Shown: positions 8,671-16,952, numbered from the stretch's first letter. The stretch: DNA of 55,234 nucleotides from Jiangella endophytica (GCF_003427025.1 NZ_QVAI01000027.1:1-55234), one strand, 5' to 3'. Translations and numbers: made by a program. Notes: generated by a model from the sequence alone, not told the origin.

Positions 8671-10682
8671 CGCAGCACCACCGTGTCGTGAGCGCCGACG
8701 GTGACGGCGTGGCCGGCGACGGCGTGCGGATCGCCCCAGAGGACCACTGCAGCAGTCCCCGGCGGGCCGTCGAGGACGGTGGCGGCGGCAGCCTCACCAG
8801 GGTTGGCGACGACGGTGACGACGCGGTCGCCGTCACCGCGCAGGGTCCGGACCAGCAGCGAGGTGACACCGTCGCGGACCCGCACCGGCAGCCGGGCCGC
8901 GAACGGTTCGACGACGGTGGCGGCGTACCGGGCGAGCGGCGCGCCGTCGCCGGTGAACGCCGCCAGCCCCACCATCGCGGGCAGCCAGACGGCCCGGCCG
9001 CCGCCGAGTTCGTGGACCAGGGCGCCGACGGCCTCGCCGTCCTTCGCCAGCGGTGTGCCGTCACCGACCTCGACGTCGGTGAGCCAGGCCCCGGCCGGCA
9101 CGTCACCCGCGGGCAGGGCGAGGACACCGTCGCCGACGACGCGCAGCTCGCGTGGCCGTCCGCCCACCACCGGCCCGAGGGGGAACTCGTCGGCGAGCGG
9201 CCAGAACCGCCCGTCGCGGTCGTACCAGCCGGTCAGCCCGCTGGCGAGCAGCGTGTGGCCGGCCCGGACGAACGCGCCGGCGGCCTCCGCCTGCTCGGCC
9301 GAGAGCACTTCGACGTGTGGCAGGACGACCAGCCGCGGCGGTCCGCCAGGGCTCCAGTCGACGTCGCCGAGGTGGACGACCCGGGGCGGGGCACCGAGCG
9401 ACTGCAGCGCCTCGTACCAGCCGAGCGCCTCGAGCAGGTGGGCGTCCTTGCCGCGCGCGGGGTCGCCGCCGGCCGCCCACTGGTGCTCCAGCGCCATCGA
9501 CTCGACGCTCAGCACGAGCGTGACGTCGGCCGTCACCGGCGCGGTGCCCGAGAACAGGTCGTCGTGCTCGGCGAGCGCCCGGCCGATCGACGCCACCGCC
9601 CGCAGCCGGTCGGTCGGTTCGCCGCGGTAGTCCAGCAGCGCGAACTCGCCCGGCTCGCGGCTCCGCCACCGGGCGTTGAGGAGCCAGAGCACCGCCCGCT
9701 CCGCGCCGGCGCCGAGCACCGTCCAGACCCGCTGGGCCAGCTCGCGCGGCTCGACGGCGTACCCGGTGGCGTGCGAGCGGATGGCCGGGCCGCCGGCCAA
9801 CTCGGTCGCCCACACCGGCCCGTCCGCCATGGCGCCGCGGAGCAGGTCGACGCAGAACGCGTGGCCCAGGGCCAGCCGGTCCGGGCCGAACTCCGTCAGC
9901 GACATCGGGTAGATCGAGGCGCCCACGGAGTCGAGGAACGGACGCCACGACGGCAGATCGAACGAACGGGTGGCCAGGTTGCGGCTGACACCGTGCGGGT
10001 TGGTGTGCAGCGGGTGCGCGGCGTCGAGCCGGCGGACCCGCTCGGCCACCCAGCCGAGGTACCAGGCCAGGTGCGCGCGCCAGAACTCGTGCCAGTCGAG
10101 GTTCGGCACCGGCCACAGCCCGGCGTGCGACCAGCGCGGGTCGACGCTGACCTCGTCGAACGACGCGTACGGCGCCCGGAACGACAGCATGCTGGCGCCG
10201 AGCCAGGCGTGGTTGAGCGCGGCCGGCGTGCCGTAGCGCTCTCGCAGCCAGTCGCGGAAGCGCAGTTCGGCCAGCGCGGTCACCGCGGGCGGCTGACCGG
10301 GCTCGTTCATCAGGATCCAGCTGTCCAGCGCCGGGTGCGCGGCGTAGCGGGGGACGACGGCGTCGAGGTACGCCTCGCCGGCGGCCAGCGTGGCCGGGGT
10401 GTCCGGCACGCCGCTCAGCGCGGGCGCGGCCGCCTGCGGCCAGAGCGTGGCGGTGACCCGGACGCCGTGCCGTGCGGCGGCGTCGAACGCCTGGTCGTAG
10501 AGCGCGAAGTCCCACCGGCCCGGCGCGGGCTCGAGGTGGTTGCGCACCAGGCTGACGCGAGCCAGCGGGAGGTCGTGCTCGGCCAGCACGGCGAACAGCC
10601 GGTCGAGCTGCTCGGGCCGGTCGTACTCGCCGGGGGCGAGCCAGACCTGCGCGCCGAGCTGGACGCTGGAGGGCGACGGCAC
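8661..10682 (-). CDS. GH42 beta-galactosidase-like glycoside hydrolase, first gene of operon
   Basis: 673-residue cytoplasmic glycosidase. Residues about 1-390 form the catalytic barrel; the acid/base Glu is in WILMNEPG and the nucleophile Glu in VWATELAGGP, both in GH42 positions. Residues about 400-590 form the Rossmann-like trimerisation domain (LVVLPHVEVLSAEQAEAAGAFVRAG region), and the end is a small beta domain. No signal peptide. The start is GTG with AAGGGAC upstream; a nearby ATG is in a different frame. It is first in the minus operon and directly downstream of a LacI-type operator. GH42 enzymes act on beta-galactosides, but several members use beta-arabinosides or other linkages. 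Confidence 0.87.
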   Translation of the reverse strand: MPSPSSVQLGAQVWLAPGEYDRPEQLDRLFAVLAEHDLPLARVSLVRNHLEPAPGRWDFALYDQAFDAAARHGVRVTATLWPQAAAPALSGVPDTPATLAAGEAYLDAVVPRYAAHPALDSWILMNEPGQPPAVTALAELRFRDWLRERYGTPAALNHAWLGASMLSFRAPYASFDEVSVDPRWSHAGLWPVPNLDWHEFWRAHLAWYLGWVAERVRRLDAAHPLHTNPHGVSRNLATRSFDLPSWRPFLDSVGASIYPMSLTEFGPDRLALGHAFCVDLLRGAMADGPVWATELAGGPAIRSHATGYAVEPRELAQRVWTVLGAGAERAVLWLLNARWRSREPGEFALLDYRGEPTDRLRAVASIGRALAEHDDLFSGTAPVTADVTLVLSVESMALEHQWAAGGDPARGKDAHLLEALGWYEALQSLGAPPRVVHLGDVDWSPGGPPRLVVLPHVEVLSAEQAEAAGAFVRAGHTLLASGLTGWYDRDGRFWPLADEFPLGPVVGGRPRELRVVGDGVLALPAGDVPAGAWLTDVEVGDGTPLAKDGEAVGALVHELGGGRAVWLPAMVGLAAFTGDGAPLARYAATVVEPFAARLPVRVRDGVTSLLVRTLRGDGDRVVTVVANPGEAAAATVLDGPPGTAAVVLWGDPHAVAGHAVTVGAHDTVVLRWR

Positions 10683-10711
10683 TGACGTCCCTTCATCGGG
10701 GTCGGATGAAC

Positions 10712-10727
10712 GCGTAAACGTTTAGAT
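10712..10727. promoter_or_regulatory. LacI-family operator, GH42 side
   Basis: GCGTAAACGTTTAGAT, with a 10-base perfect palindromic core TAAACGTTTA and the central CG typical of LacI-family operators. It lies 30 bases upstream of the GH42 start and is the exact reverse complement of the second operator at 10843-10858. Confidence 0.85.
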
Positions 10728-10740
10728 GAGCTGGCCCACA

Positions 10741-10769
10741 GGATTCTCCGAGCGTGGCGACGCTGTCAA
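10741..10769 (-). promoter_or_regulatory. candidate promoter of the GH42-to-fucosidase operon
   Basis: On the minus strand a perfect TTGACA -35 hexamer lies at 10769-10764. A weak -10 (GAATCC, or AATCCT one base further on) follows at 17-18 bases. The operator at 10712-10727 would then cover the region just after the transcription start, the usual place for repression by a LacI-family protein. Confidence 0.5.
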
Positions 10770-10842
10770 GACATGTCCGTGAAACACGCGGCTGACGTGC
10801 CAAGATGCATCAGCCGTTCGGCGGGCCTGGGCGTGGTGTACG

Positions 10843-10858
10843 ATCTAAACGTTTACGC
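10843..10858. promoter_or_regulatory. LacI-family operator, lacI side
   Basis: ATCTAAACGTTTACGC, the same 16-base site in opposite orientation, 20 bases before the lacI start. It overlaps a candidate plus-strand -10 (TACGAT, 10839-10844), consistent with autoregulation of lacI and its downstream genes. Confidence 0.85.
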
Positions 10859-10877
10859 CAGACGTGGGAGGACGCAG

Positions 10878-11888
10878 ATGTCGCAGGCCCGGCAGCGGGT
10901 GAGCATGCGGACCGTCGCCGAACGAGCCGGAGTGAGCATCGCGACGGTCTCGTACGTGCTGAGCGCGCGGCGCGAGGTGGCGCCGTCGACCCGTCGCCGG
11001 GTGGAGCGCGCCATCGACGAGCTGGGTTACGTGCCCAACCAGGTGGCCCGGAGCATGCGCACGCAACGCACCGACACGGTCGCGCTCATCGTGCCCAGCA
11101 TCCTCAACCCGTTCTACCCGGCCGTCGCCCGCGGGTTGCAGGACGTCCTGGAGCCGGAAGGGTCCTACGGCATCGTCGTCTGCACCGACGGCGATCCCGG
11201 CACCGAGCGGCGCATGATCGAGCAGATGGTGGCCCGCCGCGTCGACGGCATCGGGCTGTCCAGCTACCTGCACCGCGGCCGGCCGTTCGAGGCCGCCGTC
11301 GAGGCCGGCATCCCCGTCGTCATGCTCGGCTCGCACGCGCCGGAGCCCGGCGTCGACGCCGTCGGGCCCGACGACATCGGCGGCGGCCGGCGCGCCGTCC
11401 AGTACCTGCTCGAACGCGATCGGCGCCGCATCGGCTTCATCACCGGCGCACCCGGCGAAGGACCGGCCGCCAACCGCGTCAACGGCTATCTCGCCGCGCT
11501 GCGCGAGGCGGCCGTGCCCGTCGTCGACGACCTCGTCGTGCGGGCCGACTTCAGCCGCGAGGGCGGCCGCGACGGCATGCGCCGGCTGCTCGAGCTGCCC
11601 GCGCCGCCCGACGCTGTCATCTGCACCAACGACGTCGTGGCCATCGGCGCGCTCGACGTGCTGCGCGACCGGTCGGTGCGGGTGCCCGACGACGTCGCCG
11701 TCGTCGGCTTCGACGACATCGAGGCGGCGACGCTGGTGTCGCCGGCGCTGACCACCATCGCCAACCCGGCCCGGCAGATCGGCCAGGCGGTCGCGCGCAT
11801 CCTGCTGCAGCGCATGGCCGAGGACGAGCCGCAGCCGCCGCAGGCCATCGCGTTCGGGACGCACCTGATCCAGCGGGAGTCGGCGTGA
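10878..11888 (+). CDS. LacI-family transcriptional regulator
   Basis: 336-residue repressor. The N-terminal helix-turn-helix is clear (MRTVAERAGVSIATVSYVL) with the hinge helix ELGYVPNQVARSMR, followed by a periplasmic-binding-protein-like sensor domain with the usual CTNDVVAIGALD and VVGFDDIEAATLVSPALTT blocks. The start at 10878 has GGGAGG upstream and puts the helix-turn-helix at the normal distance from the N-terminus; an in-frame ATG at 10773 would add 35 unlikely residues and cross the operator. It is divergent to the GH42 operon and overlaps the next gene by 4 bases. Probable effector: a sugar derived from the imported oligosaccharide. Confidence 0.95.
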   Translation: MSQARQRVSMRTVAERAGVSIATVSYVLSARREVAPSTRRRVERAIDELGYVPNQVARSMRTQRTDTVALIVPSILNPFYPAVARGLQDVLEPEGSYGIVVCTDGDPGTERRMIEQMVARRVDGIGLSSYLHRGRPFEAAVEAGIPVVMLGSHAPEPGVDAVGPDDIGGGRRAVQYLLERDRRRIGFITGAPGEGPAANRVNGYLAALREAAVPVVDDLVVRADFSREGGRDGMRRLLELPAPPDAVICTNDVVAIGALDVLRDRSVRVPDDVAVVGFDDIEAATLVSPALTTIANPARQIGQAVARILLQRMAEDEPQPPQAIAFGTHLIQRESA

Positions 11889-12988
11889 GGCGCACGCCGG
11901 TGCGGTGCGCCGTCGTCGGCACCGGGCTCATCGCGCACTCCCACGCCCGGGCCATCGCGGCGCAGGGCGGCCGGGCCGGCCTGGTCGCGGCCGTGGAGGT
12001 CGACGAGCGCCGGCTGGCCGGGTTCGTCCGCGACTGGCCGGTGCGCCACGCCGGAGCCTCGCTCGCTGAGGTGCTGGCCACCGGCGAGGTCGACCTCGTC
12101 ATCGTCTGCACGCCGCCGTCGTCGCACGTGCCGCTCGCGGTCGAGGCGCTGGCCGCGGGCGTGCACGTGCTGGTCGAGAAGCCGCCCGCGGTCTCACTCG
12201 CGGACTTCGACGTGCTGGCCCGGGCCGCGGCTGCGTCGGCGGCGGACGCGTTCGTGGTGTTCCAGCACCGGTTCGGCTCGGCCGCGCGGCAGCTGCGCCG
12301 GCTGGCTCGCGACGGCGTGCTCGGCCGGCCGCTGGTGGCCCGCTGCGAGACCACCTGGTACCGCGACGACGCCTACTTCGCGGTGCCGTGGCGCGGCAGC
12401 TGGGCGGCCGAGGGCGGTGGCCCGACCATGGGCCACGGTGTGCACCAGATGGACCTCATGCTGTCGGTCCTCGGGCCGTGGGCCGAGGTCACGGCCATGG
12501 CCGGGCGCCAGTCGCGGCCCACCCGCACCGAGGACGTCTCCTGCGCCGTCGTCCGGTTCGAGAACGGGGCGCTGGCGACCGTCACCAACTCCGTGGTGTC
12601 GCCGCGCGAGGCGACGGCGCTGCGGTTCGACTGGGAACACGCCACCGTCGAGGTCGAGCACCTCTACGGCTACGGCGACGACGACTGGCGGCTCACCCCC
12701 GTCGCCGGGCACGAGTCGTTGTCCGAGCGCTGGCGGACGGGACTCGACGGCGAGCGCAGCGGCCACGCGGCGCAGCTGCGGCCGGTGCTCGACGCGCTCG
12801 GGGCCGGCACCGCGCCGCCGGTGCCGCTCGCCGACGCCCGGCTGACCCTCGAACTGGCCGCCGCCGTCTACGCCTCGGCGTTCACCGGGCGGCGGGTACG
12901 GCGCGGCGACATCGGCCCCGGCGACCCGTTCTACGACCGCATGGACGGCACCGGCGCGCCGTGGCTCCACGAGGAGGTGCCGGCGTGA
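11885..12988 (+). CDS. Gfo/Idh/MocA family oxidoreductase
   Basis: 367-residue NAD(P)-dependent sugar oxidoreductase. Seen: N-terminal Rossmann motif VVGTGLIAHSHARAI, the conserved LVEKPPAVS (EKP lysine), and a C-terminal alpha/beta domain with GGGPTMGHGVHQMDLM, where the His residues sit in the active-site region. The GTG start overlaps the lacI stop (GTGA), so it is coupled to lacI. Family members oxidise or reduce sugar hydroxyls, or perform NAD-dependent glycoside cleavage; the exact reaction cannot be inferred. Confidence 0.88.
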   Translation: MRRTPVRCAVVGTGLIAHSHARAIAAQGGRAGLVAAVEVDERRLAGFVRDWPVRHAGASLAEVLATGEVDLVIVCTPPSSHVPLAVEALAAGVHVLVEKPPAVSLADFDVLARAAAASAADAFVVFQHRFGSAARQLRRLARDGVLGRPLVARCETTWYRDDAYFAVPWRGSWAAEGGGPTMGHGVHQMDLMLSVLGPWAEVTAMAGRQSRPTRTEDVSCAVVRFENGALATVTNSVVSPREATALRFDWEHATVEVEHLYGYGDDDWRLTPVAGHESLSERWRTGLDGERSGHAAQLRPVLDALGAGTAPPVPLADARLTLELAAAVYASAFTGRRVRRGDIGPGDPFYDRMDGTGAPWLHEEVPA

Positions 12989-13896
12989 GCCTGGGCTGCC
13001 GCCACGACCTGAGCGGGTCGGCCGAGGTGACCCACGACGGCCGCGAGCTGCTGACCTACGTCTACGCGCCGGGCGACGCCCAGGTCGAGTCGCCGCGTCC
13101 CTACGTCCACCCGCTGCGCACGCTCGCCGGCCACCTGGTCACCGTCCACCGGCCGCACGACCACGTCTGGCACAAGGGCCTGGCCTGGTCGCTGCCGCAC
13201 GTCGGCCCGGACAACTTCTGGGGCGGACCCACGTACACGCACGGTGAGGGCTACGTCCAGCGCGACAACAACGGTGCCATGCGGCACCGCCGGCTGACCG
13301 AGCTGACGGCCGAGGACGATCGGGTGCGGATCCGGCACGACCTCGCCTGGCGGACTCAGGCCGGCCGCCAGCTCGTCGACGAGGACCGGGCGCTGACGGT
13401 CGTGGTCGACGGCGCGCGCGACGCGTGGGTCCTGCGCTTCGACACCGCGATGACCAACGTGTCGGGGTCGACGATCATGATCGGCAGCCCGACGACGGCC
13501 GGTCGCGAGAACGCCGGTTACGGCGGGCTGTTCTGGCGCGGCCCGCGCTCGTTCACCGGTGGCGTCGTCCTGTCGCCCGGCGGCCCGGGCGGCGACGAGC
13601 TGCGAGGGCGACGATCCCCTTGGCTCGGCTTCACCGGCGCGCACGACGGCGTCTCGGCGGCGTCGACCGTGATCGCCGTCGACGCGGTCGCCAACCCGCG
13701 CCATCCGCCCCGGTGGTTCGTCCGCTCCGAGGGCTTCGCCGGCCTGTGCCCGGCGCCGTTCTTCAGCGAGGAGCTGCCGTTCGAGGCGGGTGCGACGTTG
13801 CGTTTCGCCTATGCCTACATCGTCGCCGACGGTGCGTCCGACCAGCACCGCGCCGCCGATCTCGCCGCGTTGGGCGCCGGGCTGCTCGCGCAGTAG
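12985..13896 (+). CDS. PmoA-like (DUF6807-type) protein
   Basis: 303-residue protein of the family named PmoA after a misleading methane-oxygenase annotation; it is common in actinobacterial sugar loci next to Gfo/Idh/MocA genes. Seen: the His-rich VHRPHDHVWHKGLAW block at about residues 53-67, NFWGGPTYTHGEG, and a long beta-rich remainder. The GTG start overlaps the oxidoreductase stop by 4 bases. Function is not established; the fold is probably beta-sandwich or epimerase-like. Longer open frame upstream (from 12388) is antiregister sequence inside the preceding gene and was not used. Confidence 0.8.
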   Translation: MSLGCRHDLSGSAEVTHDGRELLTYVYAPGDAQVESPRPYVHPLRTLAGHLVTVHRPHDHVWHKGLAWSLPHVGPDNFWGGPTYTHGEGYVQRDNNGAMRHRRLTELTAEDDRVRIRHDLAWRTQAGRQLVDEDRALTVVVDGARDAWVLRFDTAMTNVSGSTIMIGSPTTAGRENAGYGGLFWRGPRSFTGGVVLSPGGPGGDELRGRRSPWLGFTGAHDGVSAASTVIAVDAVANPRHPPRWFVRSEGFAGLCPAPFFSEELPFEAGATLRFAYAYIVADGASDQHRAADLAALGAGLLAQ

Positions 13897-13961
13897 CGGC
13901 GTGGCAGCCGTTGTGACTGTGGGACAGGCGGCATTGAATTGGCCGGAAATGACCCCGTACG

Positions 13962-14219
13962 ATGCTGATCGTGTCGCCGCCGAACGAGATCGATCCGCCG
14001 ACCGTCGAGGCAGCCGGCGACCGCCTGGTCGCGGTCGCCCCCGAAGCCGACCACGCCCTGCCCGACGTCTACGGGCCCGATCTGGACGGCATGCGCAGCG
14101 AGGAGTCGGTCACCGACGCCCGGGTCAAGGCCGTCGAGGTGCTCCAGGTCCTGCGCGACCGCGCCGACCACCAGGGCCGGCTCGATCTGGCCGCCTACAA
14201 CGAGTACAAGGACATCTGA
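13962..14219 (+). CDS. small protein of unknown function before the calpain-like gene
   Basis: 85-residue acidic, mainly helical protein, not recognised. It has no signal peptide or membrane segment and ends in NEYKDI four bases before the protease start, so the two are probably co-expressed. Its size and position recall small partner proteins encoded before WXG100-type exported proteins, but no clear WxG motif is present. The start is uncertain: ATG 13962 or GTG 13971, neither with a good RBS. Confidence 0.6.
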   Translation: MLIVSPPNEIDPPTVEAAGDRLVAVAPEADHALPDVYGPDLDGMRSEESVTDARVKAVEVLQVLRDRADHQGRLDLAAYNEYKDI

Positions 14220-14223
14220 CGCC

Positions 14224-15795
14224 GTGTTCGAGAAGCCCGACCCGTTCGAACACGACGCCGATGTGTGGACCGAGCAGGCGACCGGTTTCGACAACGCCGC
14301 CGAGGCCGCCCGGGCCATCGCCGACGACACCGGCACCGCCGCCACCGAAGCGGTCTGGAAGGGCCCGATGCCCGAGGAGCGGCTCAACCGCATGCTCCAG
14401 CAGGCACAGGACGCGGGACGCACGGCCGACACCCTGGCCCTGATGGCCGGCGCGTGCCGCACCATCGCCGGCGAGGCCGAGACCGCGACGACCGCCATCA
14501 ACGAGATCCGCCAGGAGTGGGACGACGGCACGCTGTTCGACCGCGTCGGGTCCGAGGGCGAGGCCGACACCGTCCGCGACGAGTTCGCCGAGCGGACCGC
14601 CGCCGTACGCACCGATCTCGCCCACCTGGCCGAGAGGCTGCAGCCCGTCATCGACGCCGGCGACCCGCTCGACTACCTGTTCAGCCCCATTCAGGTTCAC
14701 GGCGGTCCGGATCTCGGCGAACAGCTCGACGAGGAGACCGCTCGCGAGTACTTCGAGACCGGCAAACTCATCGACCCGACCCAGGTCCAGGAGATCGAGG
14801 ACACCATCACCGGCCTCTCCGGCGGGGAGGACCCGCCGGCGGACTGGGACGAGTGGGCGGTGGCCAACGGCTACTCTCCCGACGAGGTCCAGGTCGCTCT
14901 CGACAACCTCGACGCCGACGAGCGCGCCGCCCTCGACCAGTGGCTGGCGGACAACAAGGGCGATCCCGGCAACGAGGAGCCCGACCCCGGCCAGCCGGCC
15001 CTGGGGCTCAGCTCGTTCCTCATGCGGAACATGAGCGCGGAGCAGGTCCAGGAGTTCCACGACGACGTGCCCAACCTGGAGCCGACGCTGCACGGCGATG
15101 CCGACGGCTGGGTCGACGGCGAGGTCGACATGAGCGCCGATACCGACTTCACCGACGGCGGCAACGGCTTCAGCGACATCGACCAGGGCGGCATCGGCGA
15201 CTGCGCCACGCTGGCCTCCATCGCCGCCGCCCAGGCCGCCGACCCGACGTTCCTCGAACGGCACATCCAGGAGAACCCCAACGGCACCTACACGGTCACG
15301 GTGTACGACGAGAACGGCAGCCCCGTGCAGGTGACCGTCAACGGCTTCGTGCCCGCCGACGGCGACAACCCGGCCTACAACGGCGACGAACTCGACGGCG
15401 AGATCACCTGGGCGTCCATCTACGAGAAGGCCATGGCGCAGTACCAGGGCGGCAACTACGTCGAGATCGACGGCGCCTACACCCCGGACCGGCTGGAGAC
15501 GACCATCGGCACCGGCAGCAACCGGACCGATCTGCCCAGGTCCTCCCTGATTCCGCCGCTGTTCACCTACCTGCAGATGCAGCAGGCGTTCGAGGACGGC
15601 AAGCCGATCATCCTGGGCGGCGGCGGCCACGCGTACTCCGTCGTCGGGTTCGAGAACGGCGAGGTTCAGGTGATGAACCCCTGGGGCGGCGACGGTAGCG
15701 TCATCTCGATGACCCCCGAGGAGTTCAACTCCGGGCAGTTCCCGGAGCCGGCCGACGACTGGCCCGACTACACCTACGTGGCGGTGACGAAGTGA
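14224..15795 (+). CDS. calpain-like cysteine protease with helical ESX-like N-terminus
   Basis: 523 residues. The C-terminal half carries a complete calpain-type catalytic set: Cys327 in QGGIGDCATLA, His469 in GGGGHAYSVVGF and Asn485 in VMNPWGG. Residues 1-150 are helical and Ala/Glu-rich, like the N-terminal regions of large type VII secretion (WXG100/LXG-like) substrates; residues 160-310 are an acidic linker. No signal peptide is seen. Start is GTG. Bacterial calpain-like domains occur in secreted and toxin-type proteins; here the short partner gene upstream and two small beta-type genes downstream suggest an export or effector cassette, which is inference. An intracellular protease is the alternative. 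Confidence 0.8.
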   Translation: MFEKPDPFEHDADVWTEQATGFDNAAEAARAIADDTGTAATEAVWKGPMPEERLNRMLQQAQDAGRTADTLALMAGACRTIAGEAETATTAINEIRQEWDDGTLFDRVGSEGEADTVRDEFAERTAAVRTDLAHLAERLQPVIDAGDPLDYLFSPIQVHGGPDLGEQLDEETAREYFETGKLIDPTQVQEIEDTITGLSGGEDPPADWDEWAVANGYSPDEVQVALDNLDADERAALDQWLADNKGDPGNEEPDPGQPALGLSSFLMRNMSAEQVQEFHDDVPNLEPTLHGDADGWVDGEVDMSADTDFTDGGNGFSDIDQGGIGDCATLASIAAAQAADPTFLERHIQENPNGTYTVTVYDENGSPVQVTVNGFVPADGDNPAYNGDELDGEITWASIYEKAMAQYQGGNYVEIDGAYTPDRLETTIGTGSNRTDLPRSSLIPPLFTYLQMQQAFEDGKPIILGGGGHAYSVVGFENGEVQVMNPWGGDGSVISMTPEEFNSGQFPEPADDWPDYTYVAVTK

Positions 15796-16304
15796 GCGCA
15801 CGACCGCGCGACGGGGGCGGGCTCGCCACGGTGGCGGTCGACCTCGTCGAGCCGCCGGTCGACGACCCGACCGTGCACGCCCGCACGGCCAAGGCGCGCG
15901 TCGTCGCCGGTGCCCCCGAGGGTACGAACCTGTCGATCATCCACATCGCGACGCCGATCAGTCAGCGGCCGTCGATCCAGGTGGGTTCCGCGCCGGACCG
16001 CGAGACCGCGCCGTGGGCGCATCTCACGACCACCGGGCTCTGGAGGGACGTCAGGGTCGCGGGCGGTCGCGCGACGCTGACCTACCGCCTGGCCTGGAGC
16101 CCGACGCCGAAGCGGTTCCTGCAGCGCGACACCAAGGTCGCCGTCGTCTACACCGACGACGTCGCCGTGGGCGACACCGTCACCCACGGCCCGCTCACCT
16201 ACGTGGTCCTGGGCATCACCGACACCGGCGATGTCACCACCAGCCACGTCGACCTCGCGGTCCGCTTCGACCCGTCCGTCCCGCTCGCCGAGGACACGCC
16301 CTGA
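15792..16304 (+). CDS. hypothetical protein, paralogue of the next gene, no signal peptide
   Basis: 170-residue protein of unknown family. Its GTG start overlaps the protease stop by 4 bases. Residues about 40-165 match the downstream lipoprotein along their length: GTNLSIIHI versus GTNLSIVHV, TTGLWRDV versus ATGLWPDV, and THGPLTYVVLGITDTGD versus THGPLSYEVLGITDTGD. Unlike its paralogue it begins directly with a polar segment and lacks export signal and lipobox, so it may stay in the cytoplasm. Immunity or inhibitor role for the protease is possible but unproven. Confidence 0.72.
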   Translation: MSARPRDGGGLATVAVDLVEPPVDDPTVHARTAKARVVAGAPEGTNLSIIHIATPISQRPSIQVGSAPDRETAPWAHLTTTGLWRDVRVAGGRATLTYRLAWSPTPKRFLQRDTKVAVVYTDDVAVGDTVTHGPLTYVVLGITDTGDVTTSHVDLAVRFDPSVPLAEDTP

Positions 16305-16936
16305 CCTCCACGATCCGGCCGATCCTCGCCGCGGCCACCGTGGCGGTGCTCGCGCTCGGCCTGGCCGGGTGCGGCGGCGACGACGCGGGTGGCGACGACA
16401 CCGGCCCGCCGGCGACCCCGACGCTGGGCGAGGGCGAGATCCCCGACGGCGAGCCGACGTCGCCGACGACCGCCATCGAGCTGTGCGAGCCCGACGTCGA
16501 GGGCGACACCATCCGCGACCGGTCCGACTTCGCGCTGGTCACCTGCGACGCCCCGGCGGGCACCAACCTGTCCATCGTCCACGTCACCCCGCCCGCCGGC
16601 CAGGACATCGCCGTCCAGGCGCGGTCGGCGGCCGGCAACGACGAGACCCCGCGGGTGACCCTTCAGGCGACCGGGCTGTGGCCCGACGTCGGCACCGGCG
16701 TCACCGTCATCGACGGCGACACCGCCACCTTCGAGTACACGCTGTTCTGGTACGCCGAGGGCGCCTCGGCCGATGATCGCGTCGAGCAGGACTTCGCCGA
16801 CGAGGTGAGCGTCGGCGACGTCATGACGCACGGCCCGCTCAGCTACGAGGTGCTCGGCATCACCGACACCGGCGACCCGGAGACCAGCCACCTGGACCTC
16901 GCCGTCACGTTCGATCCCGCCGTGCCGCTGGGCTGA
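16301..16936 (+). CDS. lipoprotein paralogue, apparent CTG start
   Basis: 211-residue predicted lipoprotein. The signal is textbook (TSTIRPILAAATVAVLALG then lipobox LAGC, Cys about residue 24) followed by a low-complexity Asp/Gly/Pro linker and the same beta-type domain as the preceding gene. No ATG, GTG or TTG exists in frame that keeps the charged n-region; the only codon that gives a normal signal is CTG at 16301, which overlaps the upstream TGA as CTGA. So I call a CTG start by translational coupling. It would place one paralogue outside the membrane and one inside the cell. Confidence 0.7.
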   Translation: MTSTIRPILAAATVAVLALGLAGCGGDDAGGDDTGPPATPTLGEGEIPDGEPTSPTTAIELCEPDVEGDTIRDRSDFALVTCDAPAGTNLSIVHVTPPAGQDIAVQARSAAGNDETPRVTLQATGLWPDVGTGVTVIDGDTATFEYTLFWYAEGASADDRVEQDFADEVSVGDVMTHGPLSYEVLGITDTGDPETSHLDLAVTFDPAVPLG

Positions 16937-16952
16937 CCCCGTCGCGACGGCC

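Noticed and set aside
10805..12388. Long N-terminal extensions of the oxidoreductase and PmoA-like frames
   Set aside because: They overlap lacI or the oxidoreductase out of frame; GTGA overlaps give natural starts at 11885 and 12985.
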